A stretch of DNA of 23,503 bases from Nanosynbacter sp. (lineage in GTDB: Bacteria > Patescibacteriota > Saccharimonadia > Saccharimonadales > Saccharimonadaceae): contig JABZJR010000005.1 in NCBI GenBank assembly GCA_015257705.1, positions 1-23,503 on the forward strand, in the 5' to 3' direction. The notes beneath the pieces were generated by a model. The model was not told the origin of the DNA. It made no database searches and saw only the letters and a list, made by a program, of their open reading frames with translations. The stretch's first letter is position 1. Each line of letters begins with the position of its first letter. Of the stretch, positions 22,236 through 23,503 are shown piece after piece. A program made the position numbers and the translations under genes.

Positions 22236-22251
22236 TGTCAGTATTATAGCA
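22236..22251 (-). promoter_or_regulatory. Extended -10 promoter of the pilMNO operon
   Basis: On the minus strand TGC-TATAAT (TATAAT at 22248-22243) predicts a start near 22236 and a 22-nt leader containing AGGTGG. This operon therefore has a conventional leader. No terminator is visible between pilC and this promoter. Confidence 0.7.
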
Positions 22252-22271
22252 TAAGCTTTTTTGAAAAACTA

Positions 22272-23498
22272 TTATTCCTTAACTTGACCCGCCATACTCG
22301 TAATTGGACCCATAACACTAACCGCCACCAGGGCAATAACAATACCCATAGCAACGATCATCACTGGCTCGATAATAGAGCTAACGCCGTCAATCGCGGT
22401 GTCAACTTCCTCCTCGTAAAAGTCAGCGACTTTAACCAGGACTTTGTCCGTTTGTCCGGTTTCTTCACCGACAGACAGCATCTGTGCTACGATTGGCGGA
22501 TATAAATCGTCCCGCTCTGCAATAATTTTTGACAAGACTTCACCGTTTTGGACTCGCTTGGTGGCTTCTTTGAGGGATTTTTCGTAGGCGATATTTCCGA
22601 CAGCTCGCGAAGTTACGTCTAATGCTTCGAGCACAGCCACGCCCGCACCGATAAGAGCGGAGAAGGTTCGAGTAAAGCGGGCGATTGCCACCTTCTTAAC
22701 AATTGGTCCGACAGCTGGAACTTTGATGATGATATTGTGAAATTTTACGCGACCTTTTGGGGTTTTAATGTAGCGAATCAATAGCCAAATGCTTCCGACA
22801 AATATTGGAATGATTATATACCAAAATGATACTACAAAATCGCTAATTCCGAGCATAATCTCAGTAAGCATTGGTAGTTTAGCGTCAGGTCCGCCCATGT
22901 CTTTAATAGTTTTGCCGATGACTGGAATAATGAAGATCATCAGGATGAAGAAGGCGATAATCGTAATGATTAAAAGTACGATCGGGTATGTCATGGCGCC
23001 TTTAATTTTTTTCTTCATGGATGAGTTTTTTTCCTGTTGTAGGGCCAGGCGCTTTAAGATGTCATCCAAAATACCTCCAGTTTCACCCGCAGCAACCATG
23101 TTTACATAAATATCATTGAAGGTCTCTGGATGTTTGCTCAGGGCGTCCGCAAAAGACATACCGCCTTCAATGTCTTTAATTACGGCGTTGATCGTGTTTC
23201 GGAAATTGGCGCTTTCGGCGTGTTTTGCCATAGAGTTAAGGGAACGAAGAATAGGAACGCCAGCTGAAACCATGGCGCTTAATTGGCGAGTAAACATCAC
23301 CAATTCTTCAGTCTTGGCACCTTTCTTTTTCTTACCGAAAGAAAAACTAAGCTCTTTTTTTGCGCCTTTTTCTTCAATTTTTATTAATTGTCCGCGTGAC
23401 CTCAAATTGGTAATGGCAGACAGTTTGTCGGCTGCTTCAATCGTTGAAGAGACAGTCTCTTTCTTTTTATTGACAAGCAAATATTCAAAAATTGGCAT
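22272..23498 (-). CDS. pilC: Type IV pilus inner-membrane platform protein PilC (GspF family)
   Basis: PilC is the polytopic platform on which the PilB/PilT motors act. The 408-aa protein begins with a short soluble domain (FEYLLVNKKKETVSSTIEA). Two T2SSF domains follow, each with its pattern of cytoplasmic helices and membrane segments: FTRQLSAMVSAGVPILRSL near residue 70 and its counterpart FTRTFSALIGAGVAVLEAL near 275, then VGEETGQTD and MAIGIVIALVAVSVMGPITSM at the C-terminus. The internal duplication is clear. The start codon is 5 nt from the window edge, so upstream signals and any pilB/pilT neighbours are not visible. The gene appears complete. Confidence 0.94.
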   Translation of the reverse strand: MPIFEYLLVNKKKETVSSTIEAADKLSAITNLRSRGQLIKIEEKGAKKELSFSFGKKKKGAKTEELVMFTRQLSAMVSAGVPILRSLNSMAKHAESANFRNTINAVIKDIEGGMSFADALSKHPETFNDIYVNMVAAGETGGILDDILKRLALQQEKNSSMKKKIKGAMTYPIVLLIITIIAFFILMIFIIPVIGKTIKDMGGPDAKLPMLTEIMLGISDFVVSFWYIIIPIFVGSIWLLIRYIKTPKGRVKFHNIIIKVPAVGPIVKKVAIARFTRTFSALIGAGVAVLEALDVTSRAVGNIAYEKSLKEATKRVQNGEVLSKIIAERDDLYPPIVAQMLSVGEETGQTDKVLVKVADFYEEEVDTAIDGVSSIIEPVMIVAMGIVIALVAVSVMGPITSMAGQVKE

Positions 23499-23503
23499 AA
23501 TGT

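Overview
The window reads as a chromosomal segment of a Candidatus Saccharibacteria (TM7)-like episymbiotic CPR bacterium. This rests on gene content and order (dnaJ, retropepsin/RimK pair, truncated ComEC, yebC, lamin-tail protein, ruvC-ruvA-ruvB, recA, recX, a compact pilC-pilM-pilN-pilO cluster), moderate GC, and very tight packing. No computed phylogeny was available. TGA is used as a normal stop (for example at 7784-7786 and 8260-8262), which argues against the SR1/Gracilibacteria recoded lineages. There are no insertion sequences, CRISPR arrays or rRNA genes, and no gene-free stretch longer than about 300 bases. The longest gaps, 14245-14425 and 15425-15536, are described as features.

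Layout: (1) 1-1182 is dnaJ under a perfect CIRCE operator. (2) 1243-4377 is a giant polytopic membrane protein of unknown function. (3) 4400-7270 is a peptide-modification cluster: a DUF1704/MATCAP-type zinc carboxypeptidase-like protein, a retropepsin-like 'ATP-dependent zinc protease', and a translationally coupled RimK-type ATP-grasp ligase. (4) 7295-8262 is a membrane-anchored DUF192 protein and a small membrane protein. (5) 8310-8386 is tRNA-Lys(UUU) with promoter and terminator. (6) 8451-9902 is a ComEC channel protein without the C-terminal metallo-beta-lactamase domain. (7) 9950-12574 is yebC and a secreted, membrane-anchored lamin-tail-domain protein with five Cys-rich repeats. (8) 12591-15424 is ruvC, ruvA and ruvB, interrupted by an inverted DUF4352 gene preceded by a likely structured RNA. 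(9) 15537-16770 is a PH-domain membrane protein and a type IV prepilin. (10) 16838-19114 is recA, a 2H phosphoesterase and recX. (11) 19111-23498 on the minus strand is pilC, pilM, pilN, pilO, a small PilP-position protein and a PRC-barrel protein.

Functionally, type IV pilus assembly, ComEC and RecA/RecX/RuvABC together would support DNA uptake and recombination, plausibly for nucleotide scavenging and transformation in an organism with reduced biosynthesis.

Two signals stand out beyond the gene list. First, about a dozen genes have a TATAAT-like -10 box only 6 to 9 nt before the start codon. In eight the gap is exactly 6 nt, placing the predicted transcription start on the A of ATG, so these mRNAs should be leaderless. 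This also corrects several start sites. Second, the minus strand at 14391-14272 can fold into a 15-bp stem enclosing an 8-bp stem. Its apical loop is complementary over 11 bp to the 3' arm of a following terminator. Both non-Watson-Crick positions become G-U wobbles only on the minus strand, which suggests a riboswitch-like attenuator ahead of the DUF4352 gene.
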